Assembly (NCBI GenBank): GCA_000149265.1
Contig: CH003313.1
Span: 1,177,503-1,241,502, forward strand
DNA from: Ciona savignyi
Taxonomy: Eukaryota > Chordata > Ascidiacea > Phlebobranchia > Cionidae
Length of the DNA: 64,000 bases
Direction: 5' to 3'
Shown: piece by piece, positions 1-11,500 of the stretch
Position numbering within the stretch: position 1 is the first letter of the stretch
Layout of the letters: the number at the start of each line of letters is the position of its first letter
Notes under the pieces: model-generated
Told to the model about the DNA's origin: nothing
The model's input: the letters and a program-made list of their open reading frames with translations, nothing else
The model's database searches: none
Position numbers and translations under genes: made by a program

Positions 1-13
1 ATGTTGAACTTAC

Positions 14-3000
14 CTTCTTTATCACAGTACTTGCACAGCAGTTGCATAATACTGTGAGCATCCTGTCTGCATTGGTTTGCATCAGCAAGCTTCTCCAGAC
101 TTAGTTTGTATTCGAATATCATGGCATCACTAACATCTGTTGAGAGAATACATTTCTTTTGATATTTGATTGTTTCATTTTAAGGCAATTGGATTGGTTT
201 TTAATGTTTATCACAGGGGTTAGAAACTTTAAGATGTGCTGTTTACTCATCAGAATACCATAGTCAGAGGTGTGTTGTGTGTAGTATGAACTTTGTTTGA
301 TGTATTAAACCACTGGGCCCGAGCTCAAGCATTGTATGTGTAATGCCTCATCCAAGTATACATGCAAATATCAAGTGGCTGGTTTCGATCCTGCAACCTT
401 CCTACTGAAAGTTCAGTACGCTACCACTGAAGCTATGTCACCCAAATATATTAGGCATTAAAATAACTAGGTTAATTTTATTCCACATCTTTTATCAAAA
501 GAAATAAGCTGCCAACAAAACCTTTATATCAAACAAAACTAAACACAATATATTAAATAAAAAAATCATTTTTGCCCTACAATTTTACCTGTAATAGAAT
601 TGCAACTTTTCACAGCGGTTATATCTGCTTTCAAAGAACCCTAAAAATGAAAAAGGAATTAGCTTACGTACGGTTAATTGTTCAAAATTTTAAGATCAGT
701 AGCCTGTAGGTAGAATCTATATGTGTACAAAGTACCATCTCTAGTGTAATGTTGGGATAATGCCTTATAATCAGGGTTAGGAGAGTCGTAGTAATTTGGT
801 GCAAACTGCATCAAAATGCATTATTTTTCTGCATCCAACCCACCGGTATATATGTCATGACATGTCACATAAATAGTAAAGTATATAAACAAACTTGTTG
901 AACCAACCTGGTCTTTAGCAGTGTTACTATTGTATGTTTCTTGCATAGCAGATAGAATGGAACTATGAAATTCAGCTTCTTCAGAAGACACGGAACTTGG
1001 TGGTTTGTGTTGGGTACTAGAATAAATGTTTGTTGGCAAAACTGATACAAATTGATAGAACACAAGATACAATTGTCTAATTCATGACAATTTATAAAGT
1101 AGGCTACCAGTTACTATTTCGATTAATATAATATTTATATTTTATGAATGAGATATTAATATATATATAGGTACATCGAACACATATAAGAAATGAGTAA
1201 TAAGTTGCAGTGATGGTAGTACACTTTCCAATTCGTAATTACCTTTAATTTACAATGCGACTATTGCCAATCTTTTCATAAACACCGACACAGTTATACA
1301 TAAATCCGTTAATTCATAAAAATGAAAAATCGAGTGATCAGAATTTAAAAAGATCTGAATGTTTCCAGGTACATTGGAGATGATGGTATATAACTCAGCT
1401 GGTGCTTAACATAATTTTTTTAGTTCAAATTTAAGTAAAAAAGGACAATCTTACAAATCTATTGAAACAAAAAAATATATGTGCTTAAAACTGTTAATTT
1501 AAAAAGCGATGCCAGTGGGCATGACTTACCTTAGCTGAGTGGTGAATTGAGTGAACTTGTCTGAATTATTAGATCTGTCAAACCAAGTTTCAAGCATGTT
1601 GGGTGTGAATTGTTGTTCATCAGCTGGAAAATGTAGAGTTTATAAATTTAAGGGCAATGCCCTGTTTCATACAAATGTTTTATCATCTACTCATGTATGC
1701 AAGTTTATATTGATTGGTGTGTTCTAGCTTTTGTTTTATTAGTCTTTATAACTGTATTAAAAAAACACTATTTTTTAATCATACAACACAACATTAACTT
1801 TATATTAAAATGTTTCTCAAGCCGAAACCTTGTATACTTGCATGAGTACAGTTTTGTAACTTTTTTAATCTTGTAGTTTAGAGCAAATCAAAGGTAATCT
1901 TACTTTCAAGTGTTATCTCTTGTTGGTCTTCTATCTCCCCATTCCTTTGCACTGGTTCCAATAACGAGGTTTCTTCACAGCATGATTGAACAAAATTATT
2001 GATTTCTTGAGAATTATTGTCCAGATTTAAAGAATATGTCTTGATTAAATCTGCAACTTCGGCTATGTGCGTCTCACTATAAAATTAATAAAAATACATA
2101 CCAGTTTAAAATATATTATTAATAACACTTGGCACTGTATCATTTATACGGTTTTTGCAATGAGAAAAAATTACTTTCAAAAACTTTAACACTTAGGCAC
2201 TGCCTACATAAATTAATATTTACTAAGTAATTAAACTAAAATTACCTTATCCAAGATATAGTTGCACATTTTCTGCTGATCACTTGTAATATTCCGTATC
2301 TGTGGAAGATGCTGCACTTCTGGTTTAGTGTGGTATCACCACAGCAAGATTGACATTTTTCCACAACAGCATAGGCAGTTGTTACCTCCTCAGCGTTTGA
2401 TTGAAACTCTGAATCGCTGAATATGCACATCACACCAAACCCTGATAATGAATCCAGTGGAAATACGGATACAGGGAATTGGCCAATGACAGAAAATTGA
2501 CATGCTTCTTGATTGACAGTTGCAGAATAATATCCCTGATCCACTTGAGAGGGCGCTTCAATGCAGAATAATTTGTTTGATTGAGATATCCCAAATGAAA
2601 TTAAATCATTTTGAACCACATCAGTTGTACTGTGCAATGCAGAATGCCTCTTTTGGATTGCAGTATTTTTAATTTGCGATGTTGTGCATAAAACGGTACA
2701 AGTTGCGCTAACTGTAGGACCACAACTAGGAAAGATAAAAGAAGCTTGGAACTCAATTGGTTGAAATGGTTTCACAATTGTGCAAAGATGATTCAATTTC
2801 GTGGAGGTAGAAAAAATACGCCTGAGCTTTCCACTTTGCAATGGAGCAATATTCTCTTGATCACGAAGACAGTTGGTTCCAGAAAACCCTGCAGCAGAAG
2901 AGCTTATTGCAGAAATTGTAAAGAATAAATCAAATACGATCAATAAAAGTCTGTGACTGGTTGGTTGTGTTCTGGGCCTTGACCGAAACAGCTTTGGTTT

Positions 3001-5633
3001 AAACTAAAAGTGTAGCTATTTGTGTATTGTAATGCTTCGTTGTTTTACTAACCCAAGAAATAAACCTTAGAATAAGTTAATTGATTTAAAACTTACCCAA
3101 GGATAATTTGACTTCCGATGCAACAATATCATTGAGGTAAGAAATCGGGATCACACATCCAGAATTGCTTTTCAAAAACTCTTCGATCACAGAAAATCCA
3201 GCTGGTCCTTTTTTTTCAAACAGTTCAGGTGTCTACCAATATACATATATTTACATTAGTATAACTTTGGGTAAGATTACTATATTAAAGATCAAAGATG
3301 TAGCCCATAGGCTCCTAATACCGCAAATTGCATATTGTAATCAGTACAACATATAAAACCTCAGTATAAGCGTTGGGAATTATACAATATTTACATAAAT
3401 TTTCTATACACTGTAAAAATTGTAATATTTTTTGACAAATGCACTGTATTGACATTTAAGTTTTTTAAAATTTGATGATTCTTTAAATAGTAGCAAACTG
3501 TTACATAAGTGAAGTCTCAAGTGATAGTGGGAAAGGCTAATACAGGGATGTCCAACCAGTGCGGCCCACCTGAGATTTTACTCCAAGTAGTATTTTGAAC
3601 TTTAAATCTTGGCCTAATTCAAATGTGTCAGTCAGCTTTTAGGGACGCAGTAAACATCAAAACTGCAGAAAGAAACCGACGGACGACAAACACTTATCTC
3701 ATTGACTTTGTATTGCAGAAATAAGTTTTTGTTTCTTTCTATATGTGTGTTATTTGGTTCTTTTTTTAAAGATGAAATTAATGGCTTTTAATTGTTTCTT
3801 TATGTACCCATTCAGGGTTGAAATATAGGGATCGCGAACCGTTTTCTAAAGTTCGCGAATTACAAAAATTAACAAAATCGCGAAAATATAAATTACCGGT
3901 ACTGATTTCGCGCACTTTTAATAATAAATCCTCAACACGTTAATATAACATCATTTGCCTTCAACATAACATTATTTATTTACCTTGGCTTTACTTTGCA
4001 TTATTGGCGTATAATAAGCATTGCTATCACAAGGAAATAATCGCCATTATGCGTTAATATTAGGGCTGCGAAAAATTAACGTCACGTCAAATTTTTACCG
4101 TTTTTTAACGTTACTTTACCGCCCACATTTAATTGGGCGTAATTGCGTTTTAATAATCTTCAAATATACATAACTCCATTCCACACTTGATTGTTTCATT
4201 ATTACGTAATATAAGCAACCATTCACACGTCGATTGTTTGATTGTCAACGTAATATATGCACCATTCACACGTCGATTGTTTGATTGTCAACGTAATATA
4301 AGCAACCATTCACACCTGATTGTTTGATTTTTGACTCAATATTACGCATTACAATCAAAGTTATACTATGTGTCTTAAGGTGACGTTTAAAAACTATAAA
4401 GTAACGCATAAATAAGACCCGATAATGCCGGTAATCACGCGCGTTATTTTTTTGCTGCCCTTTACGGCTGCCTGAACTTTTTTGGCCAAAAACGGTGCCG
4501 ATTTGATGGTAGTTTAAAGAAAATCGGTTAACGGTTAACCGATTATTTTTACATCAGTTAACCGTTTTTTAAATTAACCGTTAATTCGCAGCCCTAGTTA
4601 ATATACCTCGATTCCTTTATTTATGATTTTATTGCAATTTATCATTACTGCTACTAAATAACGGTACTGTCTGCTTTATGAAATAAATATCTTTCTGGTT
4701 GTTTAAGGCAATTTATCATAACCAAATTTTTTTAGCGCGCTTCTTATCCGCGCATTTCGCAAATCATTTCAAAACCATTAATTCGAACCCTGCTATTTTT
4801 ATTGAAAGTTAATAGGTTTTGCGGCCCATTGAATTATTTTAAGTGACAATGCGGCCCATTACAATAAAAGGTTGGACATCCCTGGGCTAATAATATGCTT
4901 CCCCCTGTTGAATGTTATACTATAACATTAGAATATAACATTAGAATACCTTTGAATTAGTGTCCAACCAATAGAGTCGGATGTTGTGTTTTTCCCGAAA
5001 ATGATGAGATAGATGAGCTGGCATCAGAATCCTTGTTACTTCCGCTAATGTATCCACCTCCCATCCAAAATAATCTCCCAATTCATCTTTGCTCTTTGGT
5101 ACAGGACCAACAATGAAGACGTAATTCCCGCTTGCTGTGATCTCGGCAATATTTGTTTTTCCATTACTTCTCCTTTTGCGGGATTCCATGTCTCTGCTTT
5201 TTCTTTTTCTAAGTGGTTTCACTGGCGACATAATCTCGAGGTGTTCCCAATGAAAATCATGGGCTAAAGTGATCAAGTTTTCCACCAAAGTGTGAGCGCT
5301 GTATTCAATCTGTTCCTCCTCATCGTCATAATTTAATTCTTGCTCAAAAAGTTTAACATTTTCAGAATTTAGCTTTTTAAAATCGCAAAGATTATGGAAC
5401 TGTATTCCAGCTTTCTTAGCGAATTTATAGCCCCATTTAAATTGATCATTTTCATTTTCGACCGATCCGACTTTTATATTCCAGTTTAAAGCTTTATAAT
5501 CCAAACTTTCAAAGTGGAGTAAAAGTTTGCAGGCAGCGTTATGTAGGTCTTTTTTCCAAACTTCGTGATCACTTTCTTGCCTCTTAGCAGTCGTACGATG
5601 AATTAAAAAAACGATTTGATTTCCAGCCGGCAT
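14..5633 (-). CDS. TICRR: Treslin/TICRR homologue, N-terminal part (gene continues past left edge)
   Basis: Treslin binds TopBP1 and, after CDK phosphorylation, helps load CDC45 to fire replication origins in the nucleus. Eight exons read on the minus strand, in order 5633-4950, 3232-3097, 2888-2246, 2076-1904, 1623-1530, 1016-908, 640-589 and 136-14. All have GT-AG borders and matching phases (0,1,2,1,2,0,1,1), giving about 671 residues so far. Recognition rests on remembered similarity to human TICRR: the start MPAGNQIVFLI aligns with MACCHKVMLLL; HWEHLEIMSPVKP with QWDRPEITSPTKP; YVFIVGPVPKSKDEL with AVFLLAPCPHSQREL; IRLYWLDTN with ITFYWVDTT; and FTPNMLETWF in exon 5 with WSPAVVEKWF. I start at 5633 rather than the upstream in-frame ATG at 5720 because homology begins there. 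The conserved C-terminal regions lie outside the window. Homology is confident; exon 3 is more weakly conserved. Confidence 0.85.
4061..4596. mobile_element. second hAT-type element nested in the first
   Basis: The ends TAGGGCTGCGAA and TTCGCAGCCCTA are inverted repeats, and the perfect 8-bp duplication GTTAATAT flanks both sides (4053-4060 and 4597-4604). The 536-bp unit has no coding capacity and contains a short tandem array. It must have inserted after the outer hAT. The duplication length places it in hAT; the exact family is unknown. Confidence 0.85.
4215..4330. repeat. about 43-bp tandem repeat, nearly three units
   Basis: The phrase ACCATTCACAC followed by GATTGTTTGATT recurs at about 4218, 4261 and 4305, a spacing of 43-44 bp. 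The array lies within the inner nested hAT and is probably an internal duplication of that element. Confidence 0.8.
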
Positions 5634-6338
5634 TAGACTTAAAGTAAATGCTACGAAATAATAATTATTCTGCAGAATTAGGTAATACCAATTAAATTCG
5701 ATTTTAGCAATCCAAAACAACTTCTTAAAAGCCGGTCAATAAACGAACACAGCTGACTTTTCATTCATAAGAAAAACATAAACAATTTTTTCGCGCCATT
5801 ATCATCGAAATACTAAAATAATTTTTATGGGGAAGGTTGTAGATTTATTTTACAGTTCGGTCGTGTGACCCAATGATATACCTATCTGATTCACATAAAG
5901 CTTGCCATAATAACAATATTACCGAGCGACCAGTTCTCTATGGGTCCTAAACTTGCCCTGGTATAAATAAATAAATAGTTGTTTTTCTTAATATAGGCTC
6001 TATACATTTTGTGTCGTATTTAGTTAAAATGCCATGAATAAAGGAATTTTGTTTTGATGTGAAATATTTTAATAAATTTTACTTAAGTCATCGATAACAC
6101 ATTACCATAGTCGTGTCTCTGCTCGAGCTAAACCATCTTAATTTAGTTTATTTTATTGTAATTTAATTACCTCTTTAGCATACTACAGTGATAATTTTAT
6201 CAAGAAATAGGTTACACTAGACGTAGTAAGTCCCCGTACAAAAGATATATATTGGCACTACAAGGTTTGTTAGAATGTATGGCAGCACGTTATGATATTA
6301 AAAGTCGGCATACCTAACAGATTTAAATTCATATTAAA
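5634..6338. other. intergenic region upstream of Treslin
   Basis: This AT-rich stretch holds the E2F-type site. I saw no reading frame, RNA gene or complete repeat in the rest of it. It ends at the TTAAA target duplication of the neighbouring inverted-repeat element. Confidence 0.6.
5786..5799. promoter_or_regulatory. E2F-type site upstream of Treslin
   Basis: The sequence TTTTTTCGCGCCAT, about 155 bp upstream of the Treslin start codon, contains TTTCGCGCC, a good match to the E2F consensus TTTSSCGC. E2F control is well known for S-phase genes, which suits a replication initiation factor. Function is inferred from motif and position only. Confidence 0.5.
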
Positions 6339-7403
6339 GCCCCGTTTACACCAAGCGTAGCTCGGCGTACGGCAGCGCAGCGACCATAAAACAAACAAAG
6401 AAATATTCGCCCGGCGTACGCCGAGCGCACGCTCAGAAAGTCGAGCTGCGCTACGCCGAAGTTCGCTCGTGTAGCGAATTTCACGGGCGTAGCGAGAGTA
6501 TGTTATAATATATTTCTATGGCAAGAATTGGTTTCCATAGATACGGTAAAGTCGTCTTTAAACGCTTTCAATGGAAGAATACAAACTTTACACTAATTTT
6601 AAATAGATACTTAAACTAGTTTAAGTATCTTTAAACTTATACACAACAGTCGTACAAAAACAAAACTGTATTGCTGCATGCAATTCACCAGCGAGTAAAC
6701 AACTTGTACATAAATTTGGGTAATATTTTACCCTTTTACTTATATGCTTGTAGCCTACAGCTTTTAAACTGTATTGTAAAGACATTTATGTAAACACATC
6801 TATTGGTTCTGCCAAATTACATACTATATTTACTGTAATAATTAGCTCAACATTTATGATGGAAAATATCGAGCTGTCCGAAGAGTTTTTTCTCCGGGGC
6901 TGTAGAAAAACCTCCTTGTTTATACGCTATGTGATGTCTCTATTTCCACAAAAGAATAAATTTTAAAATCCAATCTACGTTCAGTTTCTAACATAACACA
7001 TTTTTATTGTTCATTTAATTATTATCTGGTGTTAAACTTTCAAAACAAAAGTAAACGGCTAGGCTTTATAAAAGTTTATGCTTAGTGATGTAATCAGTAG
7101 TGAACGCGGTTGCCCAAAAGTGCTGTACGCAAACGTGTATATTATCATACGTTTTTATATAAGTCATATAAACATGCGTAATAATTAGGATACCTATTGT
7201 GCAGGTAGTTAAAATGTTTTGTTGCATTTTGCTGTTGTTAACAGCACACCGGTTGTTAAAACTTAATTTGGCTTCTCAATTCACATTTTGATCGTAACCA
7301 TTATATACACATCGGTTCACTGCAAACGCTGCGCTTGGTGTAAACGGTCGTGCGCCGAGCTACGCCGAGTACGCTGCGCTCGCAAGTTTGGTGTAAACGG
7401 GGC
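6339..7403. mobile_element. 1.07-kb inverted-repeat element (MITE-like) with GC-rich subterminal repeats
   Basis: The ends GCCCCGTTTACACCAA and TTGGTGTAAACGGGGC are perfect inverted repeats, flanked by TTAAA on both sides (6334-6338 and 7404-7408). Inside each end are GC-rich arrays based on CGTAGCTCGGCGTAC-like words. A second internal copy of the end motif lies near 7336-7350 (GCTTGGTGTAAACGG). No transposase frame is seen. A TTAA-containing target duplication would suit Kolobok- or piggyBac-type elements, while TTA would suit PIF/Harbinger; I cannot decide. Confidence 0.82.
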
Positions 7404-7765
7404 TTAAATGTCAGTGGGCACTTTCAATACAGTCGGTTATGGTACACAGCGAAAAGGTCTTGGCAGCGGATATCTCGAGCATTTTAGCTCTATCGACGCC
7501 CGTCTCGCATCAATGCCCGGTTTCCTACTTTAAACATAGGCCTTCGCCGAATAGACACGGTGTTCCGACAGAGTAGCTGTCAAAGGAAGAGCAGATAGAT
7601 TTATTATTTCAGCATCCAAATGTTTAAGTGCAAGCATAACATTCTTTGGCAATTATATTTTGCAAAAAATAGCGGTTTTGGTTTTGTTTCTTGGCATGTG
7701 CCACGAAACAAGAACGGAAGGTGAATGACCGATTGCGATTCGTGCTTATCAAATAATTAGGTTTA

Positions 7766-7913
7766 CTTATAAGACGCATCACATATCAATGATAGCCCAG
7801 TCTGTCAATAATTCTTTCTGTCCAGAAAGGTCACTATGGTGGACGCTATTTGCGCTATATGTCAGAAAACCAAAAGCGATTAGAAAATCCGTGTTGAAAT
7901 ATAAAAGTTCGGA
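7766..7913 (+). promoter_or_regulatory. probable promoter/leader of the giant lectin gene, with a small upstream ORF
   Basis: A TATAAG sequence near 7769 could position transcription about 110-120 bp before the start codon. A 15-codon upstream ORF (ATG 7836-7838, stop ending 7883) follows a polypyrimidine-CAG at 7812-7825. That CAG could also act as a splice or trans-splice acceptor; tunicates are known to use spliced leaders. A second TATAAAAG at 7900-7907 is too close to the start codon to act as a TATA box. All of this is inference. Confidence 0.3.
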
Positions 7914-8570
7914 ATGTTATTTCAAGGCTTTTTATTAGCACTGTTGCTTATACACTCGACATGTGGGCAGTTACCACCAGGAGTTACTCTGCAGGTAGGA
8001 TTGTGTTGCAATTTATCACTCATCGCCGCGCAAGATCGCACCGGAGAAACTTCCAATTGTACAATCCTTCTCGGTTGACCTCGAAATCTGCCTTTAAATG
8101 GAAAAGTACACAATCAGATGGCCGACTTAATCCTTTGTATTATTTTGTTATCAGCACGCACGCAAGCGAAGTGTGTTTTAGGAAAGTTTGACTAATCGGC
8201 TTTAATCCGTTTTGAAATAAGGCGACCTTTAATACTCAGCTTTGTTCAATAAAAATATTGTTTATTTAGCAATATACTTCTTTCCGCATGAGTTTACCAT
8301 CCTACACATCACAGAGTTCCCGACGTATACCTCAAATCGCACCGAGGGTTCCAAACGGTCGAACTGCCAGTCAAGGAACACAAACCAACCCATCCAGACA
8401 GGGTAACGGTTTCGCGCAGTTCGCCCCAAACCCGCTACTTTTCAACTCTGTGTTCGCTCGACGATTGAATATGATGGAGGCGGAGTTGAGAAGAGTGTCA
8501 GCGTCGGTGGGAAACGTGGGGAATAACCTTCGCGTCACGCTCTCCAGCACATTGGCGGAAAGATTAAGTC
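7914..8570 (+). CDS. giant lectin gene exons 1-2: signal peptide and N-terminal segment
   Basis: Exon 1 (7914-7994) encodes [19 protein letters not shown] and a short tail: a hydrophobic core followed by small residues before CGQ, a typical signal peptide. An in-frame TAA lies just upstream, so this is the first possible Met. Exon 2 (8315-8570) encodes a basic, Ser/Gln/Pro-rich stretch. It then enters helix-forming sequence ([15 protein letters not shown]) that begins the stalk. Residues about 1-113; exon 2 ends in phase 1. Confidence 0.85.
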
Positions 8571-11500
8571 GTAAGTTAATTTGCACATACAGTTTTGCTA
8601 TTGCCCCATCCAATGTTGCCTAATCATTGCGTGACCAAATATCATTATGTTAGTTTTAGCTATTCAAAAGTTAAACCCGTGATTGTTTCGGCATTCAATA
8701 CAATTTTGAATGGCATATGGCATATGCCTTACATGAGTCGACCCCGTTAACCTTAGTTACACAAATTGCCTTCCATGCTGACACATATATGCAATGTGAC
8801 CTTGTGTTTACACTGAGTGTATGTGTAGGTCAAGCTTTAAAGCAACATTGCACTGGACCCGTAACACTGTTACAGTGGGGGTGATCAGGCGAAATGCTTG
8901 CCAAATTGATATATTACACATAAAAACAGCTAAAGTGCCAAAGATAAGCTAGAAGAAGTCAAATAGTTTTTACCACCTTTAAAATGAAAATGATTGATTC
9001 CACTAAGATTTTTGTATCGTTTTTTTACGGCAGTAGTCTACTGCGGTTACACATACTAATTTGCTGATTTCAGTCTAATAACTCAATGTTTGGGTACGCT
9101 ATAAAAGGATATGCGTATTGACGGAACAAAAATATCAACCGACATATACAAACTTCATGCTTTCTCTTTATTAGACGATTTGACAGAAATTAATCTTTGT
9201 GTCACCAGTTTTCGATTATGAAATTAGTATATTGTAAAATATTGGGGAACACGCGATAGCTTATAGTTTATATATCGCGTGGCAGTGGAAAGATAGATTG
9301 AATAGATCTTGGACGTCGTTTCCGGTAATTCAACATAAATCCCATGAGACGTGGTTCGGTTGTAACCATCAAAGTGCCGATTCTGCTTGTGCTATCGTTT
9401 ACATACAACTGCCTCGACATGTAAGCAAGTGTTAATGGGGCGGCTTGGCAAAGAGTGATTTTGTTTTTGTAGCTACACATTTTTCGACAGATACCTTTTT
9501 TGCAAAAACAGGGTTATTTTTAAAGTTACGTTTATCAAAATGTAGTTGGCGTAACCATTGGGCAGACTTTTGAATGCGCGGTTCGTAACATATTTATGTA
9601 AACCTTACGCGTTTATGCATGCCGCTTTCCGGATGCGAATTTCAATTTGCCCTTTATAAGTGCAAATTATCACAAGAAAAAAACTCATGTTTGTCTCCAG
9701 CATGGGAAAACCCAGGGTAGTTCATAGTTGCAACGCCCTAAAGTATTCGTCATAATAATGCGTGTGCACAGTTAGATTAAAAACATAGTAACCTATTACA
9801 CAGTTATTATTATTAATAAATTACAAACAAATACACAAACAAATAAAGAAGTTATTAATAAAATGTGTACAAAGACAAAAAAGATATAAAGTTGAAATTA
9901 GTTTTAAATCTTCTCTGAATACCAACAATAGGGTGATTTAGTGAATTACAAAATGTTTACATTCCTGTAGTTTAAAATTCAGCGCCGTTAGGGTGGTTTA
10001 GTAATTTCTTTTAGTTTTTACAGTAACCATTTTAGTAGTGCCTATTTCATTGCGACAACGATATCTATATTTCTCAGAGATTTTTTTAGCCAAGGCGAGT
10101 ATCAAAGCCACAAACCAATGTGGTCTCTACGTGAACAAGCGACCGATACATATACCAACAGCTATATACAAAAACGGTCCTTGTGCCTAACCAATCATGG
10201 GTTCGAAACTTGGTTTGGTAAAAAAACAGATTAACAAAAATAAATAAAACAAAATTTAAATATTTTTCACAGATGTCCAGCAAGACATCGATACGAACGA
10301 AATGCGGTCGAAACAGAACAAAGGATCGATTGACAATTTGAACGTCGAGATATCATATCTCAAGAACAGCAACGACGATATGCAGCGAAGGCTGGACAGA
10401 ATAGAAGGTTCTAGAATATATGAATACGACTGGGTGTGTTGAATATATGACGTAACGTAAATAAACCTTTTAAGTGTCTCCGGTAATATAACCATCCAGG
10501 GAATACAAAGCGGATAAATCAAGTTTTAAAATGATATTTTATTGGCACGTACCCCTCTGTCGGAATCTTTGTACGTTCCCTGAGCTACGCTTTAAACTAT
10601 GCGGTTGATTTATACAACAAAAAACTGTCAAATGAAGATAAACTGTCCTTATCTTTGATAATATGTGGTAAGAGATTTTCCAGACCGCAAACCCACCTCG
10701 AAAAATTCTAAATTTGAAGCTCACGGCTCATCACGTTCACCACCAGTATATCTTTACCTTAATTGACGTCTTCAAACGATTAACCCAACGTCATCCTTTG
10801 CGCAATATTAGTGTTTTGTTCACTATAGGTAGATGGCATTTTGTTTTGTTTTAATACATTTACTGGGATTTTAAATAAACTTTGCTTTTGACAAAAACAC
10901 ACATGCGACTAGAAAGCACCCTGATTTTGATCTCAGGACCCTCCCACTAATAGCCCAACCCATTAATTAACTGATTTTAAACAGATATAATTAGACAGAT
11001 AATAATTTGTAGTAACATTTCTATCGTTAGAACTCCAAGAACGGCAGAGTGCAAGCATCCAGAACATTGTTAACGCGCTACAATCGTCGAACAATCACAC
11101 AATACTGCCAGCTACCGGTATAAATCTCTCTCCTGTGGCAACTGCAAATCAAGGTATATCGTATCACAGCGCCCAGCAACTTGTTTAATTTTATTTAAGT
11201 TGCCAGGTATCATGGACCTAATGGTTGATTAAGTATTCTATTGCACTTATATGCTTATTTGGCAAAACTGGTTTTGACATATAGAATAAGATATGATTTA
11301 TCCCCGTGAACGAGAAAAGTCAACGAGCATTACCACAACGTAAAATAAAAATATTTAAGTATAATTAAAGAGGTTATTGTGAGACAATATTAAGTTTGTA
11401 CTTAGGTGCACAAACCGATCAGAATACCATGGCACTGATACAAGATCTCGGACAGCGGATCAATGAAACTGAAACTGCTATTGCCAACTACGAATCTTAT

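Larger units (their letters stand above)
3543..4884. mobile_element. hAT-type non-autonomous DNA transposon in Treslin intron 1
   Basis: Terminal inverted repeats CAGGGATGTCCAACC and GGTTGGACATCCCTG bound a 1,342-bp unit flanked by the perfect 8-bp duplication GGCTAATA (3535-3542 and 4885-4892). The 8-bp duplication, CAG/CTG ends and subterminal GCGGCCCA blocks are typical of the hAT superfamily. No transposase reading frame is present. A second element (4061-4596) sits inside it. Confidence 0.88.

Noticed and set aside
3543-4884. LTR element or CRISPR-like array because of the repeated 43-bp units
   Set aside because: The 8-bp target duplications and inverted ends define hAT transposons; the repeats are three tandem units without spacers.
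4941-5720. Treslin start at the upstream in-frame ATG (5720)
   Set aside because: The first 29 residues have no similarity to Treslin; homology begins exactly at the Met at 5633.
7900-7907. TATAAAAG as the TATA box of the lectin gene
   Set aside because: It lies only 7 bases before the start codon, so transcription from it would begin inside the coding exon.
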